From Pteria penguin (lineage: Eukaryota; Mollusca; Bivalvia; Pterioida; Pteriidae), in NCBI GenBank assembly GCA_035048485.1, contig CM068585.1, forward strand, positions 51,619,009 to 51,683,008: DNA of 64,000 nucleotides, read 5' to 3'. Below, piece by piece: positions 1-11,900 of this stretch. Within the stretch, counting starts at the first letter, position 1, and each line of letters opens with the position of its first letter. The translations under genes and the position numbers were made by a program. The notes beneath the pieces were generated by a model, which was not told where the DNA came from, did no database searches, and saw only the letters and a program-made list of their open reading frames with translations.

Positions 1-617
1 TTACATAAGTCAATAAAGAGAGAAGACAGTAATTAACATGAGGCAAACTAGCTGTCAAATTACGCAAATGGTTAACAAAGGTATATGTGCTCGGATATTT
101 AGTATACTAATTCCAAAAATAAAAACGCAGTTCTGTAACCTGATTTTTCCTCGAAGCAAATAGGGGGACTTAATTCCAAATCTCTCTCGACCGTGCAACG
201 GAATGAAGATTCCAGGTTCTTTCATTTTATTGCGGAAAGCTAACATTATAGTATCGTATTGAAAACAATATCTTATTCATTTCTACGTTAGTTATACGGG
301 ATCGATAGATCGTGGGGCATATTGTTTTTGTCCTGTTATTTTTTTTTTTTTTTGTGTGTGTGTGTTTGTTTGTTTTCTTCTGTCTGTTGTCAAATTTAAC
401 CTGGGCTATAACTTTTGAACCATGAGGGAAAGAGACATGTATACCTTACTAATGAAGCCCTTTCAAATAACACCAAGATCGATGACCTTTTGACCTTGAC
501 AATGACCTTCACGCTAAAAATAACTTTTCGGAATTGGATGCCACCGGGGACATTAGTGTTTCACAAACGCAGCTTGTTTTTTTTTTCCTGATATTTAATT
601 TAAATCCTAATAATATA
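1..617. other. AT-rich repeat-like flank, no gene
   Basis: I see no supported gene. A poly-T/TG tract lies near 340-375. The stretch around 400-540 (phrases such as 'ataacttttgaacc' and repeated 'gaccttgac') resembles a dispersed repeat with a relative near 59500. The only open frame, on the minus strand at 55-246, is short and has no recognisable features. Confidence 0.4.
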
Positions 618-1480
618 CTCAGGGACTTTAAAAACACCTATCTAATATCATTAAAGTGTAATCAACAACTATGGTAAATAATTGCATCAAGCTTGATTTA
701 TTTCAAAAAATTGAAAAATATTTGACGATATGATTAATACTATCACACGTTCCTTTTAAAAAATCATTTAATGCCATCAGTTATGTATACCACGTCCAAA
801 ATTTCATGAGTTTAGTTTAGTAACGAGTATGCCCCCCCCCCCCCCCCCCGGCCCAATTTCCTTTAACGCATGCACGCAATCTGGACCGCATAGATTGACA
901 TTAAGTTCGAATTTTATTCCACTCTTCTTGAAGAGCACGTGCCACAACTCATCCACAGTTCTTGGTTGATGGTGAAGTTTACGTAAGCGTCTCCCTAACT
1001 AATCCCAGATGTGCTCTATTGGATTGAGGTCGGGTGAACGTGCTGGGAAATTCATTATATTAATTCCCAGGATGTTTAGAAAGTTTACGGCGACTCTGGC
1101 CGTCTGCTGACGTGCTTTGTCTTTTGATGACGTTGAATTAATGGAAACAGTTCAGGCTGTAAAACGTCATCGATGTAGCCCCTCGCGGTAAGAGTGTTCC
1201 TCAAAATAACCAGTGATGACTTGAAATGTTGATTGATGGCTCCCCAAACCATGACGTCACCTACGCCAAATTTGTCACGCTCAGTTATGCAGTTTGCGTT
1301 CATTGCGTCTCCTATAAATGCGCTGTCTTCTGTCAGTCATGGACAAGTTAACTCTCGCTGAACACTACGTCATGCCAATTACTTCGATTAGCATGCATGT
1401 TCAGGGACCAAGTCAGACGATTTCTTCGGTGGCGAGGAGTTAGGATCAAACCCTATAATAGGCGACGACATAGCGAACCT
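618..1480 (-). mobile_element. Tc1-like transposon relic, copy 1
   Basis: Minus-strand remnant of a Tc1/mariner transposase of the DDE type, the enzyme that cuts and pastes its own element. The translated pieces contain the motifs VMVWGAI and ARSPDLNPIEHIWD, the latter with the catalytic glutamate retained. The HDNAR-type aspartate block is present as DKAR but out of frame, and a stop follows HIWD. The 3' end (CTCAGGGACTT, from 618) matches the end of copy 2 near 15842, so both are one family in opposite orientations. The 5' terminal repeat is missing; a poly-C run sits at about 832-849. Dead copy. Confidence 0.8.
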
Positions 1481-1990
1481 TGGTTTAAACATTATTTATT
1501 GTTAATTTACAAAATATTTCAAATAACAATAAATACAAAGTTGAGGATCGAGCAACAAGAAAGATATCTTATCTAAAGCTCTCTCCTCCAGTCAACGTAA
1601 GTATTTCACAATATGTAATTAGGCAGACTGTACAATTGTTCATATGTTCAACCAATAAAAAATAGCAAGTAGGAGAAAAAAAAATGAAAAGAAAAAAATA
1701 TACATGTGCACACATACTCATAATGACACATTTGTATTTTCAATTTAACATACATACCCAAACAAATACTGGTCATACATATACCCAAACATGCACACTC
1801 ACAAATGCACCTATACTCATACATACTCACTATACATCTACACTTATATACACATACATACAACGTACAATGTCATATACATACATTCTTGTATATATAT
1901 ATTTACAACAACAAGGCAAAGTGTAGTAAGTATATGTAAATAAATCTGTAGGGATATGTAGACAGATAGCATTGAAAGGGAAAGACTCGA
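1481..1990. repeat. AC/AT-rich low-complexity stretch
   Basis: From about 1680 to 1910 the plus strand is dominated by imperfect ACATAC/CACACA runs that leave long but compositionally empty frames on both strands. I find no coding signal. It lies just beyond the 3' end of the minus-strand LINE and may include that element's simple-sequence tail. Confidence 0.55.
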
Positions 1991-2027
1991 CTGATAGATT
2001 ATGAAGAGTTAATACTGAAAGAAAGAA

Positions 2028-2530
2028 TTAGAATCTACGGCTCTGATTTATGAAGCTCTGAACCACACCAAAGATCTCACCATTGATTTCCTCACTGTAT
2101 AAGGGACAACCCCTCAGCAAGATGTCTATGTTATATTGAATGTTTAATTGTCCAAAAGTATTAATTCTTATATGATTATATAAATTACATTTCAGTAGAT
2201 AATGTTCTGCTGTTTCAGACAAACCACACCTGCACTTGTCTGTATCTGAGACATGATTTTTAAAAAGGTCAGCTTTTAGAGAGCTGCAACCGAGGCGAAG
2301 TCGGGTGTGTAGTATTTGTGATTTTCTACTTCCTATGTAGAAATACTTAGGTACATTTGTGATGTTGCGATTGAGGAATTGTTTGAATATGTATAGTGAT
2401 GTGCATGATTTAATGTCCTCAGGAAGAGCGTTCCATTCCTGGGTTGTTCTGGGGATAAATGAGTTTTGTTCTTGATCTTGGTGTGTATAGGTTGGAGTTG
2501 GATCTCAGATTCCGTTGGCTAACCTGATGG
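2028..2530 (-). pseudogene. LINE ORF2 C-terminal segment
   Basis: This continues the reverse transcriptase past the poly-G/C tract. The minus-strand translation gives the usual post-RT blocks of this LINE class: FIPRTTQEWNALPEDIKS, then ILHTRLRLGCSSL, then a CRC cysteine pair followed by ETAEHYLLKC, a likely zinc-binding end. It stops near 2028. An in-frame stop near 2490 and the tract at 2538-2581 separate it from the main RT frame. Confidence 0.75.
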
Positions 2531-2533
2531 ACA

Positions 2534-2536
2534 CTA

Positions 2537-2582
<46 letters not shown>

Positions 2583-4503
2583 AGGGTGTATAAGTATGTA
2601 GGACTATTCTTCGTAATCATTTTAAAGTAGGTTACCATTCTGTGTTTATACCTTCTCTGAGCAAGGGTATCCCACTTTGTTTCTTCATAGATTTTGGTTT
2701 TAGAACAAGATTTAGTAGCTCCATTTACAATTCTCCCAGCCTCAATTTGGATTCTTTCAATTTTTTCCTTTTCATATTCAAAACAGTTATCCCAAATGAT
2801 GTCCCCATATTCAAAAAGTGGCCTAATATAAGAAAAGGTTTGTAAGGATTTTCTATCCAATTGGAATTGCAAAGTACGTAAGATGTTAACTCTTTTCCAA
2901 GCTTTGGATGTAATTTCACTTATATGATCATGCCAAGTACATTGATTATTGAATAATAGTCCTAAATGCTTATGTTGGGTTACTCTGTTAACAGGTGTAT
3001 TGTCAAGAAAATGCTGAGGATGATGAGGAGGTTTTGTTTTTTTAGAAATTATTAACTCCTCAGTTTTTTTAGAATTCAACTTTACAAGCCATTGCTTAGA
3101 CCACAAGTGTATTTTCTGCAAGTCAGCATCCATCAGGTTAGATTGAGGGTCCTCTACTATAACGTATAATGACGTGTCATCGGCAAACAATTTACTGCAA
3201 GACCCAATGTCATCAAAAATATCATTGATATACAATAAAAATAGTAGTGGACCTACGATGGATCCCTGGGGGACCCCGGCTTTTACAAGTAGTGTGTCCG
3301 ATGTACTTCCCTCGATTACAACCCTTTGTTTCCGCTGACTTAGGTAGCTAGCAAACCAGGATAGTAGGGGCCCAGATATACCCATCCGCCTCATCTTGAA
3401 CAGTAGTCTTCTGTGCCACACCCTATCAAATGCCTTACTGATATCACAGAAGACTGCTCTAACTTCTTTTCCCTCATCAATGGCTGTTACGAAGGTGTTG
3501 TATATATCAACAAGCTGATATACAGCTGAATCTTTGGGTGTAAAGCCAGATTGGACGCTTGTTATGAGGTTGTTTTGGGTAAGGTAATTGTACATGTGTT
3601 TAAAAACACATCTTTCAAAGACCTTACTTATACAACTAAGAAGGGAAATTGGTCTATAATTTGATGCATCTGTCTTGTCCCCCTTCTTGTAAACTGGAAT
3701 TACATTGGCTAATTTCCATTCTATTGGACAATACGAGTAAGTAATAGATTGGTTAAATAGCCTTGCAAGATAAGGGGTCAACACAGATGCACCTTCTTTT
3801 AGCAGTCTAGAGCCATTGGCTTTACTTGTATTTAGGAGGTGAAGAACATCAGCAATGTCTTGTTCAGATATTACTATGTTTTCTAAGACTGTCATAGGTG
3901 GTTCATAGGCCGGGAGGGTGGCATTGCTATCATCAACATATGTTTGGTCAGTAAAATACTGATTTATTAGAGTGGCTTTGTCAGCTGGGTTACTGTAGTG
4001 CACATTGTCTTTAATGAGAAGGGGAATATCCTCTTTTTTGTTGGTGCTAATGAATTGTTTTGCAATTTTCCACCAATTTGTGGATGTTATGTTGTTTTTA
4101 TGTAGGTTGTCAGCAAGTTTGTTAAAGTAATTTGGCTTAGCATTGTGGATGAGAGATGTTGCATGGTTCCTAGCTTGGCGAAAGTTTGCCCAGTCGTGCG
4201 TGTTATTTGTTCTTTTGGCAACTTTGTGTGTTTGTTTACGTCGCCGTATCGCTTTCCTTATTTCATATGGATCCATGGTTGATCTTTGGGTCGAATCCTC
4301 ACTTCCTTATTTGGTATTGCTGTTTCTGCAGAGTGTCTGATGTTATCTGTAATTTTTTTGACTTGGTCATCTACAGTCATGCCCATCATATTCCAGTTAG
4401 ATTCTCGTAGATTTTCTCTAAATAAATCATAATTTGCTTTATTATATTGCCAATATATTGTTGTTTGGTTGTTATGAAATTTGTTGAATAGAAGACTGCA
4501 CAA
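2534..4503 (-). pseudogene. LINE reverse transcriptase (ORF2, RT part)
   Basis: RNA-dependent DNA polymerase that copies LINE RNA at the nicked chromosomal target. The long frame 4276-2534 (580 codons) holds the RT blocks in order: NYRPISLLSCISKVFE (finger/palm), AVFCDISKAFDRVWH (motif A aspartates), AGVPQGSIVGPLLFLLYIND (motif B) and LFADDTSLYV (catalytic FADD, motif C), then a thumb region with KHLGLLF. Upstream, 4503-4258 is a linker in another frame ending before MDPYEIRK, so a frameshift lies near 4270. The 3' end runs into a poly-proline reading of the poly-G/C tract. The RT catalytic residues look intact although the element is broken. Confidence 0.9.
2538..2581. repeat. Poly-G (plus strand) tract inside LINE RT gene
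   Basis: About 44 consecutive G on the plus strand, read as a proline run at the end of the minus-strand RT frame. It interrupts an otherwise continuous ORF2. Confidence 0.95.
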
Positions 4504-5451
4504 CGATCACTACAAAATGGATCAATAACTCCTTTACCAATGCAGTTTAACGAGTTAGATGTCAAAATCAGATCAATTATACTGGAAGAAGTTTGTGTAA
4601 TACGTGTAGGGACATCTATCAGCTGTTGAAGATCATAGGTGTCCATTATATTCAGGATGTCACGACTCTTTCCGACATCTACCATATTTTGATTAAAATC
4701 ACCTAACAAGATTATGTTTGGGCATGACTGCAATGCTTGCTCTACAGATAGCTCTACAAGATCCCAGTTTCTAAATCGAGGATGAATATAAAAACTCCCG
4801 ATTAACACTTTTCTATTGCATAGATTCACTTCTCCCCATATAGCCTCCACATTGTGCACCACTAAATCCCTGCGTTCGATAAATGGAATAGAACTTTTGA
4901 CATACATAGCAACACCACCCCCCTGTCTATCACGATCGAGGCGGATGGGATCCTGGAAGCCTGGTAATGCAATTTCTGTGGAGTTAATAGACTGTCCAAG
5001 CCAAGTTTCACTTACTGTTATTATTGTCAAAATGGCTTAGCTCGACAGCTATTAGGTCCAGTTTATTATAGATACTTTGGGTATTTATATGGCATATCGT
5101 CAGGTCCTGACTAGTGTCAGGTCCACGGTTGGTTTCTATGTCACCTGACAATAATAAAATCAGCACAAGGTATGATCTACAACAAGAATTCAATTCACAT
5201 GATCTGATTAGTATGATAGCCGTAGCTATTGAAGATCTCAATGTTAGGTCATTTGTAGTACACCAATCCCAGACACACACAAGTGCAGGTACATCAATCA
5301 AAAATATGAGGAATCGAATAAGGTAGATAAGTACTGCTGGTCCCAGTTCAGAAACCAAATTAACATGTTTAGTGGTGTGGCGAATGGTTGGTTCCCCACA
5401 GGCACAGTGAAGCCCTATCCTCACCCTATACGTATCTACATCAACATTCAT
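4386..5451 (-). pseudogene. LINE ORF2 N-terminus and AP-like endonuclease
   Basis: This is the first part of ORF2. The frame 5451-5008 gives a hydrophobic leader, the 2A-like motif GDIETNRGP and the start of the endonuclease (ICHINTQSIYNKLD). After a frameshift near 5020, the frame 5030-4386 continues with VSETWLGQSI, GGGVAMYVK, ILLGDFNQN and SSSIIDLILTSN, the expected blocks of an exonuclease/endonuclease/phosphatase fold that nicks target DNA for LINE insertion. The terminal block reads SDRCAVFY rather than SDH, so the usual catalytic histidine is replaced by arginine. A further frameshift near 4500 leads into the RT linker. Confidence 0.85.
5119..5145 (-). other. Degenerate 2A-like ribosome-skipping motif
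   Basis: The nine codons read GDIETNRGP. The active 2A consensus is D-V/I-E-x-N-P-G-P; here the proline after asparagine is arginine (codon CGT). 2A-like sequences at the N-terminus of ORF2 are known in several APE-type LINEs of invertebrates. The change should abolish skipping. Confidence 0.7.
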
Positions 5452-6144
5452 TTGTAATCATTGAAGATTAAAATAACTATCGCACAGGGCGAGGACTGGG
5501 ATGTCAATGGCGAGACATAAAGCATGACACAGAGCGTCAGAATCGAGTCGAGAGAAGAAGGTGAAAATGAGATAGACTTCAAATACAAGTCCGAGGAAAG
5601 TGAAAGTAGTAAAAGCTTAGTGAATATTGAGATAAACACGAAGAAAATCTTGTAAAGTAATCATAAAATGATGGCCGGATTTTAGACATTATACTAATCA
5701 AGTCCATTGATTGTCATACATAATGGTAGCGTGGTTTAGAAATGCAGAGTGTTACTCACGTGTACATTACTTCACTTGTTCAGTTGTTGATTGGCAGGAT
5801 GTTTATACCAAAATTTAGTGTGGCGCATGCGCCATGTACCGGTATTTGCTATATATATTAGTGGAAAACACAGGTTCTATTTTTAGACAAGTTCGTACAG
5901 TAAGTACACGTGAATTACATGTTGAATACCCTTGCCTGACTTGGACATAGAAATAATATGGTCGAATAATAAGATGTATTGTAGACACAAACAGGTAGGG
6001 TTAACTTATGTAAGAAGTATTATTAGCATATTGAATGGTTCATATCAGAAATTTTACCGAAATTTTAAGAATACAGCACCGAGAACACACGGTCACTTGC
6101 ACAGTTGTTGATGCTCTGTTTATCAACAAAGACACGTGGGCACT
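5452..6144. other. Spacer between LINE ORF1 and ORF2
   Basis: About 700 bp without a supported gene, lying between the ORF1 stop and the ORF2 leader on the minus strand. The length is large for an inter-ORF spacer, so part may be inserted or 5'-UTR-like sequence. I see no terminal repeats that would define an insertion. Confidence 0.45.
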
Positions 6145-6970
6145 TTACATCAGGGTAATGTTGAACGCCTGTGTAAACTTGGTGACATTAGCATAACTGT
6201 TCACTGTGGACTCGTTGGACACAGGATCGCTGTGTTTAGTAAACAGTGCGCCATCACGGGTCCAGGTGTCGGTCAATTTACCTTCCTTCCTCATTTTCCA
6301 TGCCGCTGCTGCCATTTTAGCTCGTCTCGCCGTAAGGTCTTCATTTATGAAAATGTTATTTAGTTGCGGTTTGTTTTTATCACGCAGGGACTGCTTTTTC
6401 CGAAGAAAGTTGACCTTGTGATTGTGGCCGATAAACGTAGCTATGATAGCTCGAGGTTTGTCACTACCTTTACGGCCTACACGGTGACTCCTCCCCAGGG
6501 CAATCCTGGGTATGTCGGCCCCTATGTCATTAGCTAAATTAAGCACTGTCTCGTCGGTGTTTTCTGTTTCACTTTCAGGAATTCCATGGATTCTAATACT
6601 ATTCCTTCGACCATACATTTCAAGATCATCAATACGGCCCTCAAGCTCTTGAATTTTCATGTCTTTTTGTTTTAACTCCTGTTCAAAACCTTTTCGGATG
6701 TCTTCTCTTAGTGCATCAATCAATGTTTTAATAACCCCAGGGTCTTTGGATGCATTTACAATGGCTTGTTCTAGTTCAGATCGGTCAATTTCACTGCCCA
6801 TGTTTTTTGTACTCACAATGTCCGAGTCAGCGTCCAGGTAAACACTCTCGCTATCGCTGTCAGGTCCTAGGTTTTCAAGGACTTTGAATTTTTTACTCAC
6901 TTGAGATTGGGTGGGCGATTTTACTTGGCCACTGATCGTCCAATTACGTTTGCCTCCATGACCATCATTC
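6145..6970 (-). pseudogene. LINE ORF1 protein (coiled coil + RRM-like)
   Basis: RNA-binding structural protein of the LINE ribonucleoprotein. The frame is open from about 6970 to the stop at 6145. There is an acidic N-terminus (DSDSESVYLDADSD), a heptad-like helical region (KGFEQELKQKDMKIQELEGR), then DDLEMYGRRNSIRIHGIPE opening the RRM-like domain and AIIATFIGHNHKVNFLRK closing it, with a basic C-terminal domain. The first codon of the obvious stretch (6900) is GTG and the frame continues upstream, so the true start is not settled. No internal stop is visible. It shares the strand and order expected for the LINE downstream. Confidence 0.8.
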
Positions 6971-6989
6971 CTCCACTTTCAATACAGTC

Positions 6990-7523
6990 AAATTAGATTT
7001 TCAAAACGTTTTGAAAAATGTTATCATCGGAATGATTTTAACACTATTGTGATCATATTATGATAATGATTTTATGTTCCCCTCTTTCTGTAATTGTCAT
7101 TGTCCGTCCACTGAAGTTTGGTCATTACCTCATGTATCTTTTCACACTTAGTTGTATTATATTCCTCGTATTTGAAATCTTTTTATCTCGCACAAGTAAC
7201 TAGGCAATTGCACCGGACGTGAGTTGCTAGATCATCTGATAAACCATTTACCTTTTCATTTTGTGCACCAGATGCGCATTTCGACAATTTATATCACTTC
7301 GGTGATGCTTTTGGACTAATCTCGTACGTCGCTTACTATAAATAGGTGCCATACTATTATATCCAATGATACGGATGTAATAGATACAATAGGTGTCCCC
7401 AAAATCGTTCTACGAGACATCTCGAAATTGACTTGCATCGCTAGTGAAAACATCCAATTATGGTACCAAAATGCTGACAGTTTCATTTGTATGAAACGTT
7501 GCTGAGTTAAAGTTGTCGATATT
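6990..7523. other. Spacer with a short R1-repeat fragment
   Basis: No gene seen. At about 7250-7320 the plus strand carries the core of the dispersed R1 repeat (GTGCACCAGATGCGCATTTC followed by TCGGTGATGCT), directly upstream of Penelope element 1. Confidence 0.5.
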
Positions 7524-8285
7524 ATGAAAGATCACCAGTTTGATCCTAACGATTGTGTAATTTCTAAGTGCGGAGACAAAAAGTGCAAAACATGTATCAT
7601 TCTGACTGACAACACATTTTCAAGTAATCTTACGAAACGTTTTTATTCCACTCATAGTTTCGATAACGTCGAAGTCATGGTAAACGAAAATAAAATAGAC
7701 ATGAAACATAACATCTCCTTCCATGGCCTTCTACCGTTTATCAATAGAATTTTAAGTCCTCATTACATTGGAACTAACCTTTATTCGCTACCTTTAGAAA
7801 AGCTAAATGAGCTGCACGAATCCACGCGAAACTTGCATTTCACCGAATCTGGCACTACAGAATATCGACTCCAAGGTATTACCTTGGGCATTTCCCAAGA
7901 CTATTTCAAGCCGTCCATTAAGACAAGCGTGTAGATGGCAACGAGAAGCGCCCCTTTCTTAAAGTATTTTTTTTTTGCAAATAAAGGAATAGACGCACTT
8001 GATTTAAGTAACATTTAAAATCATATATCTGTTAAAGGAGTCGCCTTGTATTTCCTATAAATATATACCAACAGTTGCTTCCAAAATCTTTAACTACAAA
8101 CAAATTTGAAATCTGTAGATCTGAAAACTTTCATAGCCCTATACAGCGTTAATGTTCCTCCTCTGAGTTTAAATATAATCCATGTGGTCATGTTGTGACA
8201 GGAGATCTCCACATTAGAGATCTTTTAAGTGAAGGCCCAAAATATAGAGAGCCACAGTCATTTACATGGCGTCAAAATTTTGATA
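7524..8285 (+). pseudogene. Penelope-like element 1, 5' part
   Basis: First half of a Penelope-like retroelement protein. It starts with a cysteine knuckle (CGDKKCKTC) that precedes the GIY-YIG endonuclease in this family. The GIY-YIG core seems deleted, because the frame passes directly to the linker block HGLLPFINRILSPHYIGTNL. After frame breaks it resumes with VTGDLHIRDLLSEGPKYRE and SFTWRQNFDI, where the 5.3-kb insertion begins. The second half resumes at 13634. Position of the endonuclease-associated cysteines upstream of the RT fits the permuted (Naiad-type) Penelope layout. Confidence 0.75.
8283..8285 (+). repeat. Target-site duplication (left), ATA
   Basis: The three bases ATA immediately before the insertion are repeated at 13634-13636. 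A 4-bp reading (ATAT) with slightly asymmetric element ends is also possible. Confidence 0.75.
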
Positions 8286-8296
8286 TAGTGGGGCGG
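8286..8296 (+). repeat. Left terminal inverted repeat
   Basis: TAGTGGGGCGG, a perfect inverted match to the right end at 13623-13633. Similarity becomes patchy further in. Confidence 0.85.
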
Positions 8297-8383
8297 CTTA
8301 TGCTTAAATTCCACCAAAATAGTTCTTTTTGTGATACAAACATAAAAACTTGTAGGAATAATCTTCTTATAGCATATTATCAA

Positions 8384-8451
8384 TATAGACTGTGTGCCAA
8401 CTGGATTTTCCCACCATTTCAAGATGGCGGCCAAAATTCAAAATGGCGGAT
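8384..8451 (+). repeat. Left subterminal inverted repeat with YY1-like motif
   Basis: This segment (AGACTGTGTGCCAA ... CAAGATGGCGGCC ... AAAATGGCGG) pairs imperfectly with 13499-13562 on the opposite strand. The CAAGATGGCGGCC core equals the textbook YY1 site. Confidence 0.7.
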
Positions 8452-8977
8452 GAATAGGATTTATGTTCAAAATTTTATGTTGGATGCATGGTTAACTAAG
8501 GGTTATTTTGCGATTTTAGTCTGAATCATTTATGAAATTTCTTCCTTGAAACTGCTTAACATTTAAACTTTTAAAAAACAATTGTTTCTGGCCTGTTACT
8601 CATGTCCATTGGTCTAAATGCGAAAAATTAATTCATAATTCATGAGTTAGTTGTTTACAATACTTGGACAAACTCATGCAACATTCTTTCTAAAAAGCTT
8701 AGCATGGTGTCAGCTTTGTGGGAATTGGGATGACACAAAGGGCACCTTTCTTCCTCTTTCTGTTTGTCAAATACATAGTAATTCCAAAATTATCATCAGA
8801 AAACGAAAGTGGCGCCCTCTGTCAGAGATTTCTGTGTTTAAGGGTAACATGTGCATGGACTGTAATTACAAGTGGATAACCCACTAGTCTGTCTGCTTTG
8901 CAGTTCCGATTAATAGCCGTACGTGCAAATATTTGTTGAATAATAATATAATGGATTGTTTTCAATTCTAAATTGAA
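8452..8977 (+). promoter_or_regulatory. Transposon 5' non-coding region
   Basis: About 525 bp between the subterminal repeat and the first codon of the transposon gene. No coding signal is seen. A CTTTGCAG acceptor-like site occurs near 8900, so a short 5' untranslated intron is possible. Confidence 0.4.
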
Positions 8978-11900
8978 ATGTCAAAAAGAATTCGTTTGTC
9001 AACATCTCCCGACAACGAATGGGAAATTCATTGGTCTAAATGCTTTTCATGTCAGACAAAGATGAAGCATTGATGTCACCCTCCGATCCTTTGGACCAAA
9101 GCAAATCGGGTTATACCCTGCTTGCAAAGAATATACCCGAGTTCAGATGCTTGAATGAAATGCCAATCCATGTAGACATTCGACGCATTGATGATGGCCA
9201 GGGCATTGATGCAACTTTAGTAAAGAATAATGCAAAGTACCATCATTCTTTCAGAATAATATTCAGCAATACAAAACTACAAAAGGCGAGAAAAAGGAGA
9301 TCTGTTGAGATTGAAGTCGAAAGCACGTCATCAAATTTCATCAGAAAAAAAAATATTCGAAGCAGATGGAGAAGCCACTTATTGCAAAGTGCTTTTTATG
9401 TAAAGACGAAGGTAATATATCAGACATGAGAGAGGCAATGACCATGCAGCTGAACGAAAGACGAAACCGATGCGGAATAACATTACAAGATGAAAAAATA
9501 TCATAAAAAATGTTCGTCAGCACTGTATAACAGAGAAAGAAAGGCACTACGGGACCATGAAATGTCAGTGGAAAAAGGAAACTGCGAGTATGATGATGAA
9601 CTTGCATTTGCAGAACTGATTACACACATAGTAGAATCACAAAGATCTAATCCGGGAAGTATTGTTTTCAAACTTGCTGATCTTAGCTTGTTATACCAAA
9701 AACGACGTCGCAAATTTACGTATCCGTCGATTTCAACAAAATTAAATAAAACGAAATTGAAAGACATAATGTTATCAAAGATACCAGATTTGCAAGCATA
9801 CCATAGAGGGCGTGAAGTGGTACTAGTGTTTGAGAAAGATATTGGACAAGCAATTGTCACCGCCTGTGAATTTACTGATGTTATATATTTAGCAAAGGCA
9901 GCCGAGATAGTTCGCAAGGAAATGTGTCAGCACAAGGTTAAATTCACTGGTAAATTACGCGACGAATCCTTGTTAGAAGCTGTTCCAAGTTCTTTGTTAG
10001 AACTGGTCTCAATGATGGAGCATGGACCTGATATCGAATCCCAACTTGAAAACGGGATCACTGATTCTGATCTTGACATTTCTCAGTTGTTGCTTTTTAA
10101 TTACCATAAAAAAGCAACTAAAGGTACTAGTATTCACCAGAGACACTCTTCAGATCGTGAACCTCCGTTTGCAATTTATGTAGGGATTCTTTGTTTGCAA
10201 AGACTCGAAAACGCAATCTAATAGATATTCTATTTCAACACGGTATTTGTATTTCTTATGACCGTGTGCTGGAAATCTCTACAATGCTTGGTGATAGTGT
10301 ACTTCAGAAATATTTTGAAGGTGTTGTCTGTCCACCAGGTTTACACAAGGGTGTATTCACTACCTCAGCTGTCGATAATATTGATCACAATCTTTCCTTT
10401 ACAACGGCAATGACATCATTTCATGGAACAGGAATATCTATTTTTCAACACCCTTCTATTAGTGATAATACAGAGAGACGTGAATTTCCGCTTATTGAAC
10501 ATAAACTAACTTCGAAAAAAGTATCCAATCTCCCAGATACGTACACAAATGTACCACCTGCTTTTCTAAAAACAAAACCATCACCTCCAATAGTGCAAAC
10601 ACCTATTAAACTTCAGAACCAAGATTACTGGTTACATAACCTCAAGTACGAGTTTGACTGGCTTCAGTTTGTTAGTTTGACACAAGAAGTCTTAAATCTA
10701 GAGACAGTATTATGGTCATCATATCATTCTTCGCGAGGTAGGGTCCTCATGTTAAAGTCAGCACGACATCATTACTTCCTTTGTTGCAGGATCAGGCACA
10801 CACTGTGTCGACAATTAAACATGCCATGGATAAAATACGAGAGGTCACTGATTTCCTAAATCCCACTCAAACTCCAGTTATGACAGCCGACCAACCATTG
10901 TTCTTGCAAAACAGATACAATGGCAATGGCCAGACATTTATGGTGAAGATAAATGGGAGATTTACTGAAGGGATCTGGTTGGGCAACAGCTTTGACTGAG
11001 GCGGGAATTGCATCTTCGGGATCTGCTGAATCTTTCCTAACAGTTTCAAACGGTGCAAAGACGAGACAAATTCATCATATAACGACTTGTAGTCTGTATG
11101 AATTGATGAAGCTAACATTTAAGAATGTTACCGAGGAGGGTCAAATCAATATAGAAGACATTGCTGTCAATGAAATGTTAGAATGGTTTTCATTGCGCGA
11201 GAAAAATTTTCCTCAATTTCAGTTTTGGGGTTTGATATTAAAGTTGGAAACTAGTCCTTTCGTTTATACGATTATATCGGGAAAGTGGTTTTCGTCTCTA
11301 CATTGAACGTCTTTCAGCTTTTTTCCCTTTTTTTTGCCCTCGATCATATGAACTATGCCAGATGGCTGCCTATTCAGATTCGGGACATGTTATCTCTTGA
11401 AAAACTACATCCTGATGTCTATGACGAATTTCAAAAAGGTAACTTTTCCGTAAAGAAAACCGAGAGAAGGTTTTCATGCATTGTTATTGATCAAGTACAT
11501 GAGCAGAATAATGCACTTGTAAAAGGTGATGGTGGCGCAATCGGCTTGACAGAAGATGCTTCAGCTCTTAGGAGGTGGATGATAGCTGGACCAATGGTAA
11601 TGTAAAAGTGAAACATCTAAAGCACTATGAAGAAACTCATTCTGCTCAAAAACAATTCTTTGAAAAAGTCCGTAAGCTTGTGGCAGTATTTAAAGAAATG
11701 GGAAATCCATTTGATGAAGAGTCGAAAGATCTGTATGCTATTGATTCTAAATGTTGCAATGCGCAATGTTTCCGAATCGCTTAAGAAACTATTAGAAGTT
11801 GGTCTACACCAGTATTAACGATACTGAAATGTCTGGATTCTATGACCCCATCACGAAGAATAGATTTCCTTTGTTTGGTTCCAAATCGAAGTTAAACTCT

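Larger units (their letters stand above)
1990..6990 (-). mobile_element. Jockey/CR1-type non-LTR retrotransposon (LINE), degraded
   Basis: A nearly complete LINE read on the minus strand. In order of transcription it has an ORF1 with coiled coil and RRM-like domain (6970-6145), a spacer, an ORF2 beginning with a hydrophobic leader and 2A-like motif, an exonuclease/endonuclease/phosphatase endonuclease (5451-4386), a reverse transcriptase (4503-2534) and a C-terminal cysteine segment (2530-2028). ORF2 carries at least three frameshifts (near 5020, 4500 and 4270) and a poly-G/C tract (2538-2581) that ends the RT frame. The copy cannot move itself. The Jockey/CR1/Nimb affiliation is from remembered motif style. 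Confidence 0.85.

Noticed and set aside
1648..1926. Open frames on both strands
   Set aside because: Produced by the AC/AT-rich low-complexity stretch.
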